From CAWJMD01 sp963843835 (GTDB taxonomy: Bacteria; Actinomycetota; Actinomycetes; Actinomycetales; CAWJMD01), in NCBI GenBank assembly GCA_963843835.1, contig CAWJMD010000003.1, positions 248,001 through 312,000 on the forward strand: a stretch of 64,000 bases of DNA, in the 5' to 3' direction. The notes below the pieces were generated by a model. The model searched no databases. It saw nothing but the letters and a program-made list of their open reading frames with translations, and had not been told where the DNA came from. The translations under genes and the position numbers were made by a program. How positions within the stretch are numbered: the first letter of the stretch is position 1; the number at the start of each line of letters is the position of its first letter. Shown here piece by piece: positions 1-7,305 of this stretch.

Positions 1-43
1 GGGGCGGACCAGAGGTCCACCCCGCCCGCGCGGAGTCGTGCTA

Positions 44-74
44 CCGGCGGCCCCACCTCACGGCGGGGGGCCGG
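44..74 (-). terminator. Possible terminator hairpin after rplL
   Basis: A 7-bp GC stem (about 48-54 with 67-73) and a 12-nt loop lie just downstream of the rplL stop. There is no T-run, which is usual at this GC content. A second small hairpin (GGACC/GGTCC, 6-18) follows. Transcription termination of the rplJL operon is inferred. Confidence 0.35.
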
Positions 75-80
75 CCGAGG

Positions 81-470
81 TCACTTGACCGTGACGGTGG
101 CGCCGGCGCCCTCGAGGGCGGCCTTGGCCTTCTCAGCGGCCTCCTTGTTGACCTTCTCCAGGATCGGCTTGGGGGCGCCGTCCACGAGGTCCTTGGCCTC
201 CTTCAGGCCGAGGCTCGTGAGGGTGCGCACCTCCTTGATGACCTGGATCTTCTTGTCGCCGGCGGCCTCGAGGACGACGTCGAACTCGTCCTGCTCCTCA
301 GCGGCCTCGGCGGGGGCACCGCCGGCGGCGCCACCGGCAGCGGCGACGGCCACGGGGGCGGCGGCGGTGACCTCGAAGGTCTCCTCGAACTTCTTCACGA
401 ACTCGGAGAGCTCGATCAGGGTCATGTCCTTGAACGCGTCGAGCAGCTCGTCGGTGCTGAGCTTCGCCAT
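81..470 (-). CDS. rplL: 50S ribosomal protein L7/L12
   Basis: This is the multicopy stalk protein of the large ribosomal subunit, which recruits translational GTPases. The 129-aa product has the usual plan. An N-terminal helical dimerisation domain (about 1-35) is followed by an Ala/Gly/Pro-rich hinge (about 36-58). The C-terminal globular domain contains EFDVVLEAAGDKKIQVIK and the family hallmark GLKEAKDLVDGAP. It follows rplJ at a 56-nt spacing and shares its transcript. The ATG is preceded by AAAGGACC, a good ribosome binding site. Length and composition are normal. Confidence 0.98.
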   Translation of the reverse strand: MAKLSTDELLDAFKDMTLIELSEFVKKFEETFEVTAAAPVAVAAAGGAAGGAPAEAAEEQDEFDVVLEAAGDKKIQVIKEVRTLTSLGLKEAKDLVDGAPKPILEKVNKEAAEKAKAALEGAGATVTVK

Positions 471-526
471 GGTGGCGGGTCCTTTCTGTCGATCGGTGTG
501 CCGGGCGGCCCACCGGGGGTCGGGCG

Positions 527-1099
527 TCAGCCCTCGGTGGTCTCGCCCTCGGCGGGAGAGTCCTGGGTGGTGGTGGCGCTGGTGTTCTGCTCGACCTTGG
601 CGCGCAGGGCGTCCACGGTGCGAGCGGCCTGGGACAGCGGCGCGGCGAAGAGGTAGGCGGCGTTGTTGAGCGACGCCTTCATCGCACCGGCCAGCTTGGC
701 CAGCAGGACCTCGCGGGACTCGAGGTCCGCGAGGCGCGTGATCTCGGACGGGGAGAGGGTCTTGCCCTCCATGTACCCGCCCTTGATGACGAGCTGGGGG
801 TTCGCCTTGGCGAAGTCGCGTAGACCCTTGGCGGCCTCTACCGGGTCACCGGTGATGAAGGCGATCGCGGACGGTCCGGAGAGCTGGCCGTCGAACGCGT
901 CGACACCGGCCTCCTTCGCCGCGATGGTCGTCAGGGTGTTCTTCACGACCGCGTACGTGGCGTTGTCCCCCAGGGAACGGCGCAGCTCCTTGAGCTGAGC
1001 CACGGTGAGCCCGCGGTACTCGGTGAGCACACCGGCGTTCGAACCGCGGAACCGGTCCGTCAGCTCGGCGACCGCGGCTACCTTGTCTGGCCTCGCCAT
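527..1099 (-). CDS. rplJ: 50S ribosomal protein L10
   Basis: L10 anchors L7/L12 dimers to 23S rRNA to form the ribosomal stalk. The ATG at 1099 gives a 190-aa product starting MARPDKVAAVAELTDRF, preceded by GGAGGGCC. The open frame extends upstream to 1213 only through the structured leader. The N-terminal RNA-binding domain includes YRGLTVAQLKELR and VVKNTL. The C-terminal tail, rich in Thr, Glu and Asp, includes the helix that binds L12. Expression is probably autoregulated through the long 5' leader at 1100-1300. Confidence 0.97.
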   Translation of the reverse strand: MARPDKVAAVAELTDRFRGSNAGVLTEYRGLTVAQLKELRRSLGDNATYAVVKNTLTTIAAKEAGVDAFDGQLSGPSAIAFITGDPVEAAKGLRDFAKANPQLVIKGGYMEGKTLSPSEITRLADLESREVLLAKLAGAMKASLNNAAYLFAAPLSQAARTVDALRAKVEQNTSATTTQDSPAEGETTEG

Positions 1100-1155
1100 G
1101 GCCCTCCTTCCGTGGTGGGTGCGCCGGTCGCTTCCCCGACCCCCGACAACGCAAA

Positions 1156-1181
1156 GTGCCCCGCGCAGATGCACGGGGCAC
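1156..1181 (-). promoter_or_regulatory. Attenuator-like hairpin in rplJ leader
   Basis: A perfect 8-bp stem (GTGCCCCG/CGGGGCAC) with a 10-nt loop is followed on the minus strand by TTTGCG. It lies about 57 nt upstream of the rplJ start, after the larger leader fold. Its position fits a transcription attenuator of the rplJL operon. Confidence 0.5.
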
Positions 1182-1204
1182 GACCACGTTCCAGTGGTGA
1201 GCAC

Positions 1205-1262
1205 TCCTCGCACCTACGCTGGCCACCACGTGATCGTGGGCCTTCGGTCACCCGTGCGAGGA
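1205..1262 (-). ncRNA. Candidate L10 (rplJ) mRNA leader element
   Basis: Inverted 9-mers TCCTCGCAC (1205-1213) and GTGCGAGGA (1254-1262) form a closing stem. An internal hairpin, GGCCACCAC/GTGGGCC type, lies around 1220-1242. It sits between a promoter-like sequence and the attenuator-like hairpin. L10-leader RNAs that bind the L10(L12)4 complex are known upstream of rplJ in Gram-positive bacteria. Assignment here rests on position and pairing only, with no covariance search. Confidence 0.5.
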
Positions 1263-1306
1263 CTCTGGTGAGTCAGGGCGACGACCGGCGGTCTTCGGTA
1301 GGTGCC

Positions 1307-1336
1307 AGCGTACGGGTGCGCAGGCTCGCCGACCAA
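1307..1336 (-). promoter_or_regulatory. Putative rplJL promoter
   Basis: On the minus strand TTGGTC (1331-1336) and TACGCT (1307-1312) are separated by 18 bp, resembling a housekeeping sigma promoter. Transcription would start near 1300, giving a leader of about 200 nt before rplJ. The promoter lies after the rplA terminator, so rplJL can be transcribed independently. Confidence 0.55.
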
Positions 1337-1340
1337 ATCG

Positions 1341-1375
1341 CGACGACCCGCTCCCCCAGGGGGAACGGGCCGTCG
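1341..1375 (-). terminator. rplKA terminator
   Basis: This is a strong stem of about 15 bp with two internal mismatches (CGACG.CCCG.TCCCC against GGGGA.CGGG.CGTCG). It lies 29 nt after the rplA stop and just upstream of the putative rplJ promoter. It probably separates the rplKA and rplJL transcripts. Confidence 0.75.
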
Positions 1376-1403
1376 CGGTGGTGCGGGGCTGGACGCCTCA
1401 GGC

Positions 1404-2120
1404 TCAGGCCTCGGTCGCGTCCTCGACCAGCAGGTTGCGGGTGCGGTTCGGGTCGACCGGGATGCCGGGGCCCATCGTCGTCGAGATGGTGGCCTTGGCC
1501 ACGTAGCGGCCCTTGGAGGACGACGGCTTGAGCCGCAGCACCTCCTCGAGGGCAGCCGCGTAGTTCTCGACCAGCTGGGTCTCGCTGAAGGACGCCTTGC
1601 CGATGATGAAGTGCAGGTTGGCGTGCTTGTCGACGCGGAACTCGATCTTCCCGCCCTTGATCTCCTCGACGGCCTTCGCGACGTCCATGGTCACGGTGCC
1701 CGTCTTCGGGTTCGGCATCAGGCCGCGCGGACCCAGCACCTTGCCCAGACGCCCGACCTTGCCCATCAGGTCGGGGGTGGACACGGCGGCGTCGAAGTCG
1801 GTGAAGCCGGCCGCGACCTTCTCGATCAGGTCGTCGGAGCCCACGTGCTCGGCACCCGCGGCACGGGCCGCGTCCGCGCGGTCACCGGTCGCGAAGACCA
1901 GGACGCGGGCGGTCTTGCCGGTGCCGTGCGGGAGGTTGACGGTGCCGCGCACCATCTGGTCCGCCTTGCGCGGGTCGACCCCGAGGCGCATGGCGACCTC
2001 GACGGTGGAGTCGTACTTCGTGCTGGCCACGTCCTTGGCGATGCGGACGGCCTCGAGGGGGGCGTAGAAGCGGTCGCGGTCGATCTTCTCGGCGGCGGCG
2101 CGGTAGCTCTTGCTGCGCAT
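1404..2120 (-). CDS. rplA: 50S ribosomal protein L1
   Basis: L1 binds 23S rRNA at the mobile L1 stalk, which releases deacylated tRNA, and often represses its own mRNA. The 238-aa protein has the usual length. It begins MRSKSYRAAAEKIDRDRFY and carries typical segments such as VDPRKADQMVRGTVNLPHGTG and GRLGKVLGPRGLMPNPK. It is the second gene of the rplKA pair, about 100 nt after rplK, and ends before a strong terminator. The start is ATG preceded by AGAGAGCAGGAACC. Confidence 0.98.
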   Translation of the reverse strand: MRSKSYRAAAEKIDRDRFYAPLEAVRIAKDVASTKYDSTVEVAMRLGVDPRKADQMVRGTVNLPHGTGKTARVLVFATGDRADAARAAGAEHVGSDDLIEKVAAGFTDFDAAVSTPDLMGKVGRLGKVLGPRGLMPNPKTGTVTMDVAKAVEEIKGGKIEFRVDKHANLHFIIGKASFSETQLVENYAAALEEVLRLKPSSSKGRYVAKATISTTMGPGIPVDPNRTRNLLVEDATEA

Positions 2121-2221
2121 GGTTCCTGCTCTCTGGTTCGTGGTGCGTGGTCGGCAGTCGTGGTCAGCGGGCCAGCGCGGGCCCTGCCACTCGGGGTTGT
2201 CGGGAGTGCTGGTGGTGCTGG

Positions 2222-2656
2222 TCAGCCCTCGACGGTGATGCCCATGGAGCGGGCGGTGCCGGCGATGATCTTGGACGCGGCGTCCAGGTCGTTGGCGTTG
2301 AGGTCCTCGAGCTTGGTCTGGGCGATCTCCCGGACCTGGGCCGAGGTGAGCTTGGCGACCTTCGTCTTGTGCGGCTCGCCGGACCCCTTGGCGACGCCTG
2401 CGGCCTTCTTGATCAGCTCGGCCGCCGGCGGGGTCTTCGTGATGAAGGTGAAGGAGCGGTCCTCGTAGACCGTGATCTCCACCGGCACCACGTTGCCGCG
2501 CTGGGACTCGGTGGCCGCGTTGTAGGCCTTGCAGAACTCCATGATGTTGACGCCGTGCTGACCCAGCGCGGGGCCGATCGGCGGTGCGGGGGTCGCGGCA
2601 CCGGCGTTGATCTGGAGCTTGATCAGGCCGGAGACCTTCTTCTTCTTGGGGGGCAT
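2222..2656 (-). CDS. rplK: 50S ribosomal protein L11
   Basis: L11 forms the GTPase-associated centre with 23S rRNA and is needed for stringent-response sensing. The 144-aa protein starts [19 protein letters not shown] and contains the L11 hallmarks [21 protein letters not shown] and [14 protein letters not shown], so both domains are intact. It lies 70 nt downstream of nusG in the secE-nusG-rplK-rplA order. The ATG start has a purine-rich upstream sequence (CGAAGGACTGAC). Confidence 0.98.
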
Positions 2657-2726
2657 GTCAGTCCTTCGTCGTGGTTCTGGTCGTGCGGTTGACCGGCGGC
2701 GACGGGCACGCTGCCGGAGCGAGGGT

Positions 2727-3563
2727 TCAGATCTTGGCGACCTGGTTGAAGGCGAGCTCGACGGGCGTCTCGCGGCCGAAGATGGAGACCAGCACCTTGA
2801 GCTTCTGCGAGTCGGGGTTGATCTCGGTGATGGTGGCCGGGAGCGTCTCGAACGGGGGCTCCATGACCGTGACGGACTCGCCCACCTCGAACTCCACGAG
2901 CGTCGTCTCGACCTTGGCCGGCTTGCCGCCGGTCTCCTTCGGCGTGAGCGTCGGGGCGAGCATCGAGAACACCTCGTCGCTGCTCAGCGGCACCGGCTGG
3001 TGGGTGTGGCCGACGAAGCCGGTGACACCGGGCGTGTGGCGCACGGCTCCCCACGACTCGTCCGTGAGGTCCATGCGGACGAGGACGTAGCCCGGGATGC
3101 GCACGCGGCGGACCTGCTTGCGCACGCCGTTCTTGATCTCGTTGACGTCCTCCATCGGCACCTCGATGCCGAAGATGTAGTCCTCCATGTTGAGCGAGGA
3201 GATGCGGTTCTCGAGGTTCGCCTTCACCCGGTTCTCGTAGCCGGCGTACGAGTGGACGACGTACCACTCGCCCGGCTCACGGCGGAGCTTCGCCTTGAAC
3301 TCCTCGATCGGGTCGACGTCCTCGTCCTCGTCCTCGTCCTCGGTCGCCTCGGTGTCGGTCGCGATCTCCTCGGTGGGGATCTCCTCGACCGGGACCTGCT
3401 CGACCGGGACCTGCTCGACCGGGGCCTCGTCGGTGGGGACCTCGGGGGCCGCGACGTCGGCGTCGCTCGCGCGCACCTCGTCCACCTCACCGGTCGACTG
3501 CTCGGTGAAGGGATCGAGGTCGCCGCTGAACTGCGGCGACTGCTCGGGCGACTGCTGGGACAC
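2727..3563 (-). CDS. nusG: Transcription termination/antitermination factor NusG
   Basis: NusG binds RNA polymerase and couples it to Rho or ribosomes. The GTG at 3563 gives 278 aa. An in-frame upstream start at 3650 would overlap secE. The NGN domain includes WYVVHSYAGYENRVKANLE and GYVLVRMDL, and the C-terminal KOW domain includes EFEVGESVTVMEPPFETLPATI. The first roughly 95 residues are an acidic low-complexity extension with repeated VEQVP/VEEIP units and an EDEDEDED run. This makes the protein longer than the usual 180 or so aa. Such extensions are common in actinobacterial NusG. Confidence 0.96.
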   Translation of the reverse strand: MSQQSPEQSPQFSGDLDPFTEQSTGEVDEVRASDADVAAPEVPTDEAPVEQVPVEQVPVEEIPTEEIATDTEATEDEDEDEDVDPIEEFKAKLRREPGEWYVVHSYAGYENRVKANLENRISSLNMEDYIFGIEVPMEDVNEIKNGVRKQVRRVRIPGYVLVRMDLTDESWGAVRHTPGVTGFVGHTHQPVPLSSDEVFSMLAPTLTPKETGGKPAKVETTLVEFEVGESVTVMEPPFETLPATITEINPDSQKLKVLVSIFGRETPVELAFNQVAKI

Positions 3564-3631
3564 GGTGCGGACCTGCTTTCTGTGGACTTCGGGGGTGGTT
3601 CTCCGGGCGGACGACGAGCGCGCGACTGCGC

Positions 3632-3919
3632 TCAGCCGGCGAAGGCCCACTTCACGAGCTTGCCGAAGCTGTAGTCGAGCCCCGACACGTAGATCATCAC
3701 TGCCAGCACGAAGACGAGCACGACCGACGTGTAGGTCAGCAGCTCCTGCCGGGTCGGACGGACGACCTTCTTCAGCTCCGACACGACCTGGCGCAGGAAC
3801 CGGCGCAGACGGGCGAACGGACCGATCCGGTCGGCCGTGGCGGTGCTGCTGCGCCGGGCCGGCGAGGTGCTCGCGGTCTCGTCGCGTCCGCCGGGCTCGC
3901 CCGCACGGGTCTGGGTCAC
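3632..3919 (-). CDS. secE: Preprotein translocase subunit SecE
   Basis: SecE is the clamp subunit of the SecYEG protein-export channel. The GTG at 3919 is preceded by GAGGAAACC and gives 95 aa. A charged cytosolic N-terminus is followed by the conserved amphipathic FLRQVVSELKKVVRPTRQE and one transmembrane helix (about residues 65-85). The C-terminal stretch GKLVKWAFAG is typical of actinobacteria. It lies between tRNA-Trp and nusG, as in mycobacteria. Confidence 0.96.
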   Translation of the reverse strand: MTQTRAGEPGGRDETASTSPARRSSTATADRIGPFARLRRFLRQVVSELKKVVRPTRQELLTYTSVVLVFVLAVMIYVSGLDYSFGKLVKWAFAG

Positions 3920-3985
3920 GTCGGTTTCCTCATCGCCTGGTCGTCTGGTGATCGTTGCTGCGTGTCGCTGGTCGGTGCTTCACCG

Positions 3986-4058
3986 CAGGGCAGGAGGGAC
4001 TCGAACCCACAACCGCCGGTTTTGGAGACCGGTGCGCTACCAATTGCGCCACTGCCCT
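3986..4058 (-). tRNA. trpT: tRNA-Trp (CCA)
   Basis: This 73-nt cloverleaf has acceptor AGGGCAG/CTGCCCT, a GGTTCGAGTCC T-arm and anticodon CCA. The 3' CCA is not encoded. It is upstream of secE on the same strand, the conserved actinobacterial arrangement. Confidence 0.97.
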
Positions 4059-4232
4059 TCGCGGTCGACGCCCGTTCACGACCGACCTGGGGTTGGGCAG
4101 GCCGGATCATGGCAGTCGTCAACCACCGGGTCGAGTGTACGCATCGCCTCGGCACAGGTCGAACCGCGGCGGACGTCCCACCGGGCGGACCGGACTGACC
4201 CAGGTGGCCGTCGCAGTGACAGGATCGACGTC

Positions 4233-5471
4233 GTGAGCGAGCCCAGCAGCGCAGCGCAGACGTCCACGCCCTCCTCCCGACGGGTCTCGGCCCGCATCGC
4301 GGCCATCGCCGAGTCGGCCACCCTCGCGGTGGACGCCAAGGCCAAGGCCCTCAAGGCACAGGGTCGGCCCGTGATCGGCTTCGGTGCCGGCGAGCCCGAC
4401 TTCGCGACCCCCGGCTACGTCGTCGAGGCGGCCGTGGCGGCGTGCGCGGACCCGGCCAACCACCGCTACACGCCCGCCGGCGGGCTGCCCGACCTGAAGG
4501 CCGCCATCGTGGCCAAGACGGCACGGGACTCGGGGTACGCCATCGAGCCGCAGCAGGTGCTGGTCACCAACGGCGGCAAGCAGGCGGTCTACGAGGCCTT
4601 CGCGGCACTCCTCGACCCCGGCGACGAGGTCGTGCTGCCGGCGCCGTACTGGACCACGTACCCCGAGGCGATCAAGCTCGCGGGCGGGGTGCCCGTCGAG
4701 GTGTTCGCCGGGCTGGCCGCCGGCTACCTCGTCACCGTCGACCAGCTCGAGGCCGCCCGCACCGACCGCACCAAGGTCCTGCTGTTCTGCTCCCCCTCGA
4801 ACCCCACGGGCGCCGTCTACCCGCCCGACCAGGTGCGCGCGATCGGCGAGTGGGCGCTGGAGCACGGCATCTGGGTCGTGACGGACGAGATCTACGAGCA
4901 CCTGCTCTACGACGGGGCGACCGCGCTGTCGATGCCGGTTGCCGTGCCCGAGCTGGCCGACACGTGCGTCGTCCTGAACGGCGTGGCGAAGACGTACGCC
5001 ATGACCGGCTGGCGCGTGGGGTGGATGGTCGGCCCGGCGGACGTCGTGAAGGCCGCCACGAACCTCCAGTCGCACGCGACCTCCAACGTGGCGAACGTCA
5101 GCCAGCGTGCCGCGATCGCCGCCCTCAACGGGGACCTCTCGGCCGTGGCGACGATGCGGGAGGCCTTCGACCGGCGTCGCCACACGATGGTGGACATGCT
5201 CAATGCCATCGACGGCGTCGAGTGCCCGACCCCGCAGGGTGCGTTCTACGCGTACCCCTCCGTGGCCGGGGTGCTCGGCCGCGAGATCCGGGGGCGTGTG
5301 CCCACCACGTCCGCCGAGCTGGCCGAGCTGATCCTGGACGAGGTCGAGGTCGCCGTGGTGCCGGGCGAGGCGTTCGGGCCCAGCGGCTTCCTCCGCCTGT
5401 CGTACGCGCTCGGTGACGACGACCTCGCCGAGGGCGTCGGGCGGATCGCGGAGCTGCTCGGGGGCCGCTGA
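4233..5471 (+). CDS. aspC: Pyridoxal-phosphate aspartate-type aminotransferase
   Basis: This class I aminotransferase probably exchanges the amino group between aspartate and 2-oxoglutarate; other amino acids are possible substrates. The GTG at 4233 gives 412 aa. Family features are GEPDFATP near the N-terminus, YWTTYPE, SPSNPTGAVY and DEIYEHLLY. The PLP lysine is K253 in AKTYAMTGWRVGW, and a C-terminal Arg region includes GFLRLSYAL. It diverges from tRNA-Trp and secE. A subgroup Ib enzyme beside secE is common in actinobacteria. Confidence 0.85.
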   Translation: MSEPSSAAQTSTPSSRRVSARIAAIAESATLAVDAKAKALKAQGRPVIGFGAGEPDFATPGYVVEAAVAACADPANHRYTPAGGLPDLKAAIVAKTARDSGYAIEPQQVLVTNGGKQAVYEAFAALLDPGDEVVLPAPYWTTYPEAIKLAGGVPVEVFAGLAAGYLVTVDQLEAARTDRTKVLLFCSPSNPTGAVYPPDQVRAIGEWALEHGIWVVTDEIYEHLLYDGATALSMPVAVPELADTCVVLNGVAKTYAMTGWRVGWMVGPADVVKAATNLQSHATSNVANVSQRAAIAALNGDLSAVATMREAFDRRRHTMVDMLNAIDGVECPTPQGAFYAYPSVAGVLGREIRGRVPTTSAELAELILDEVEVAVVPGEAFGPSGFLRLSYALGDDDLAEGVGRIAELLGGR

Positions 5472-5480
5472 GCCGTACGC

Positions 5481-5500
5481 GGTCCACCGGACGGTGGACC
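5481..5500 (+). terminator. Hairpin after aspC
   Basis: A perfect 8-bp stem, GGTCCACC/GGTGGACC, with a 4-nt loop begins 10 nt after the aminotransferase stop. There is no T-tract. It probably terminates aspC ahead of the ABC/two-component operon. Confidence 0.55.
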
Positions 5501-5510
5501 CCCGTGTCGA

Positions 5511-5533
5511 CCGCTCGGGGCTCACGCGAGCGG
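5511..5533 (+). promoter_or_regulatory. Inverted repeat upstream of ABC/two-component operon
   Basis: CCGCTCG and CGAGCGG flank a 9-nt centre and end 24 bp before the ABC ATPase start. It could be an operator, for instance for the response regulator encoded at 8526-9212, or an RNA hairpin. The function is unproven. Confidence 0.35.
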
Positions 5534-5556
5534 GGTGACGTCGCGAGTCTGGGTGC

Positions 5557-6462
5557 ATGAACTCACCACAGGACGACGCGGCGATCAGGGTCCGCGGCCT
5601 CACCAGGTCCTACGGCGGCCACGTGGCCGTCGACCACATCGACCTCGACGTCCGGCGCGGCGAGACCTTCGCGCTGCTCGGGCCGAACGGCGCGGGCAAG
5701 ACCACGACCGTGGAGATCCTCGAGGGACACCGCCGCCGAGACGGCGGGGACGTGCACGTGCTGGGGGCCGACCCCCAGGTCGCCGGGCTCGACTGGCGGG
5801 CGCGGATCGGGGTCGTCCTTCAGTCGGGGGACGACAGCGCCTCCCTGACCGTGTCGGAGCTCGTGCACCACTTCGCTGGCTACTACCCGAGACCTCGCGA
5901 TCCGGACGAGGTGGTGGACGCCGTCGGCCTGCGCGACAAGGCCGGCTCGCGGGCTCGGACCCTGTCCGGCGGACAGCGGCGGCGTCTGGACGTCGCGCTC
6001 GGCATCGTCGGGAACCCCGAGCTGCTGTTCCTCGACGAGCCCACGACCGGCTTCGACCCGCAGGCCCGCCGCCACTTCTGGGAGCTGATCGAAGGGCTCT
6101 CCCGGGACGGCACGACGATCCTGCTGACGACCCATTACCTCGACGAGGCAGAACGGCTCGCCGACCGGGTCGGCGTGATCTCCGCCGGGCGGCTCGTCGA
6201 GGTCTCGACCCCCGCCACCCTCGGTGGACGCCTCGAACGTGGTGCGACGGTCCTGTGGACGGACACGAGCGGGCCGCACCAGGTGCGGACGGACTCCCCC
6301 ACGGCGGTGGTGCGCGAGCTGGCGCTGGCCGCCGGCGGCGAGGTGCGCGACCTGCAGGTCGTCCGTCCGTCCCTGGAGGAGATCTACCTGAGCATGGTCG
6401 GCGACGTCGCCGACGAGCCGACCGATGAGGCGGCCGCTCGCACCATGGAGGCACTGCGATGA
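5557..6462 (+). CDS. ABC exporter ATP-binding protein (DrrA type)
   Basis: This is the ATPase of a two-component ABC-2 exporter. The 301-aa protein has Walker A GPNGAGKTT (residues 42-50), a Q-loop in GVVLQSGDD, signature LSGGQRRRLDVALG and Walker B LLFLDEP (about 156-162). The H-loop is in LLTTHYLDEAERLADRVGVI. The C-terminal domain resembles DrrA/CcmA-type exporters of drugs or lipids. Its stop overlaps the permease start by 4 bp, and a histidine kinase and response regulator follow. This suggests a self-contained sense-and-export unit. The substrate cannot be told from sequence. Confidence 0.93.
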   Translation: MNSPQDDAAIRVRGLTRSYGGHVAVDHIDLDVRRGETFALLGPNGAGKTTTVEILEGHRRRDGGDVHVLGADPQVAGLDWRARIGVVLQSGDDSASLTVSELVHHFAGYYPRPRDPDEVVDAVGLRDKAGSRARTLSGGQRRRLDVALGIVGNPELLFLDEPTTGFDPQARRHFWELIEGLSRDGTTILLTTHYLDEAERLADRVGVISAGRLVEVSTPATLGGRLERGATVLWTDTSGPHQVRTDSPTAVVRELALAAGGEVRDLQVVRPSLEEIYLSMVGDVADEPTDEAAARTMEALR

Positions 6463-7298
6463 CGACGACGACCCAGACCACGACGACGCCGACGGGCGGC
6501 GTCTCCAGGGCGCTCGTCCTCGGGCTGCGGCGCACCGACCTGGAGATGCGTCAGTTCTTCCGGGACGGCATGGGTGTCGCCTTCATCTTCGCCTTCCCCG
6601 TCGTGATGCTGCTGATCTTCGGCTCCGTGTTCGGGGACAACGAGATCGCGCCCGGGGTGACGTTCCTGGAGTACTTCCTGGCCGGGATCCTCGCCACCGG
6701 GGTGATGCTCACCAGCTTCCAGAACCTCGCCCTGGCGATCGCCGACGAGCGCGACGTGGGTCTGCTGAAGCGCTTGCGTGGTACCCCCATGCCGCCCTCG
6801 TCGTACCTCGTGGGCAAGGCCGGCCAGGTGGTGGTCATCGGTGTGGTGCAGACCGCGCTGACGCTGGCGGTCGCGGTGCTGGCCTTCGGCATCGACCTGC
6901 CGTCCGAGCCGTCCAAGTGGCTGACGTTCGCCTGGGTCTACCTCTTGGGGACGGCAGCCGGATGCGTTCTGGGAGTGACTGTCTCGACGTTGCCGAAGTC
7001 GGGCAAGGAGGCGAACGCCGTCGTCACACCCGTCGTGATCGTCCTCCAGTTCATCTCGGGGGTGTACTTCGTCTTCGCCACTCTCCCGGGGTGGATGCAG
7101 TCGGTCGCCTCGGTCTTCCCGCTCAAGTGGATGGCACAGGGGATGCGCTCGGTCTTCCTGCCCGAGGGGGCGGCCGCTGCGGAGGCCTCCGGCTCCTGGC
7201 AGCTGGGCTGGGTCGCGGCGGTGCTCTCCGTCTGGGTCGTCGTCGGCACGCTGCTCGCTCTGCGGACCTTCCGCTGGAGCCGACGCGACGCGGGATGA
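6459..7298 (+). CDS. ABC-2 type exporter permease
   Basis: This is the membrane partner of the preceding ATPase. The 279-aa protein has about six transmembrane helices, for example VAFIFAFPVVMLLIFGSVF, EYFLAGILATGVML and FAWVYLLGTAAGCVLGV. It also carries the ABC-2 motif region ERDVGLLKRLRGTPMPPSSYL. The start ATG overlaps the ATPase stop (ATGA), so translation is coupled. The histidine kinase begins 7 nt downstream. The transported compound is unknown; export of an antibiotic, lipid or peptide is typical for the family. Confidence 0.92.
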   Translation: MTTTTQTTTTPTGGVSRALVLGLRRTDLEMRQFFRDGMGVAFIFAFPVVMLLIFGSVFGDNEIAPGVTFLEYFLAGILATGVMLTSFQNLALAIADERDVGLLKRLRGTPMPPSSYLVGKAGQVVVIGVVQTALTLAVAVLAFGIDLPSEPSKWLTFAWVYLLGTAAGCVLGVTVSTLPKSGKEANAVVTPVVIVLQFISGVYFVFATLPGWMQSVASVFPLKWMAQGMRSVFLPEGAAAAEASGSWQLGWVAAVLSVWVVVGTLLALRTFRWSRRDAG

Positions 7299-7305
7299 TG
7301 GCTAC

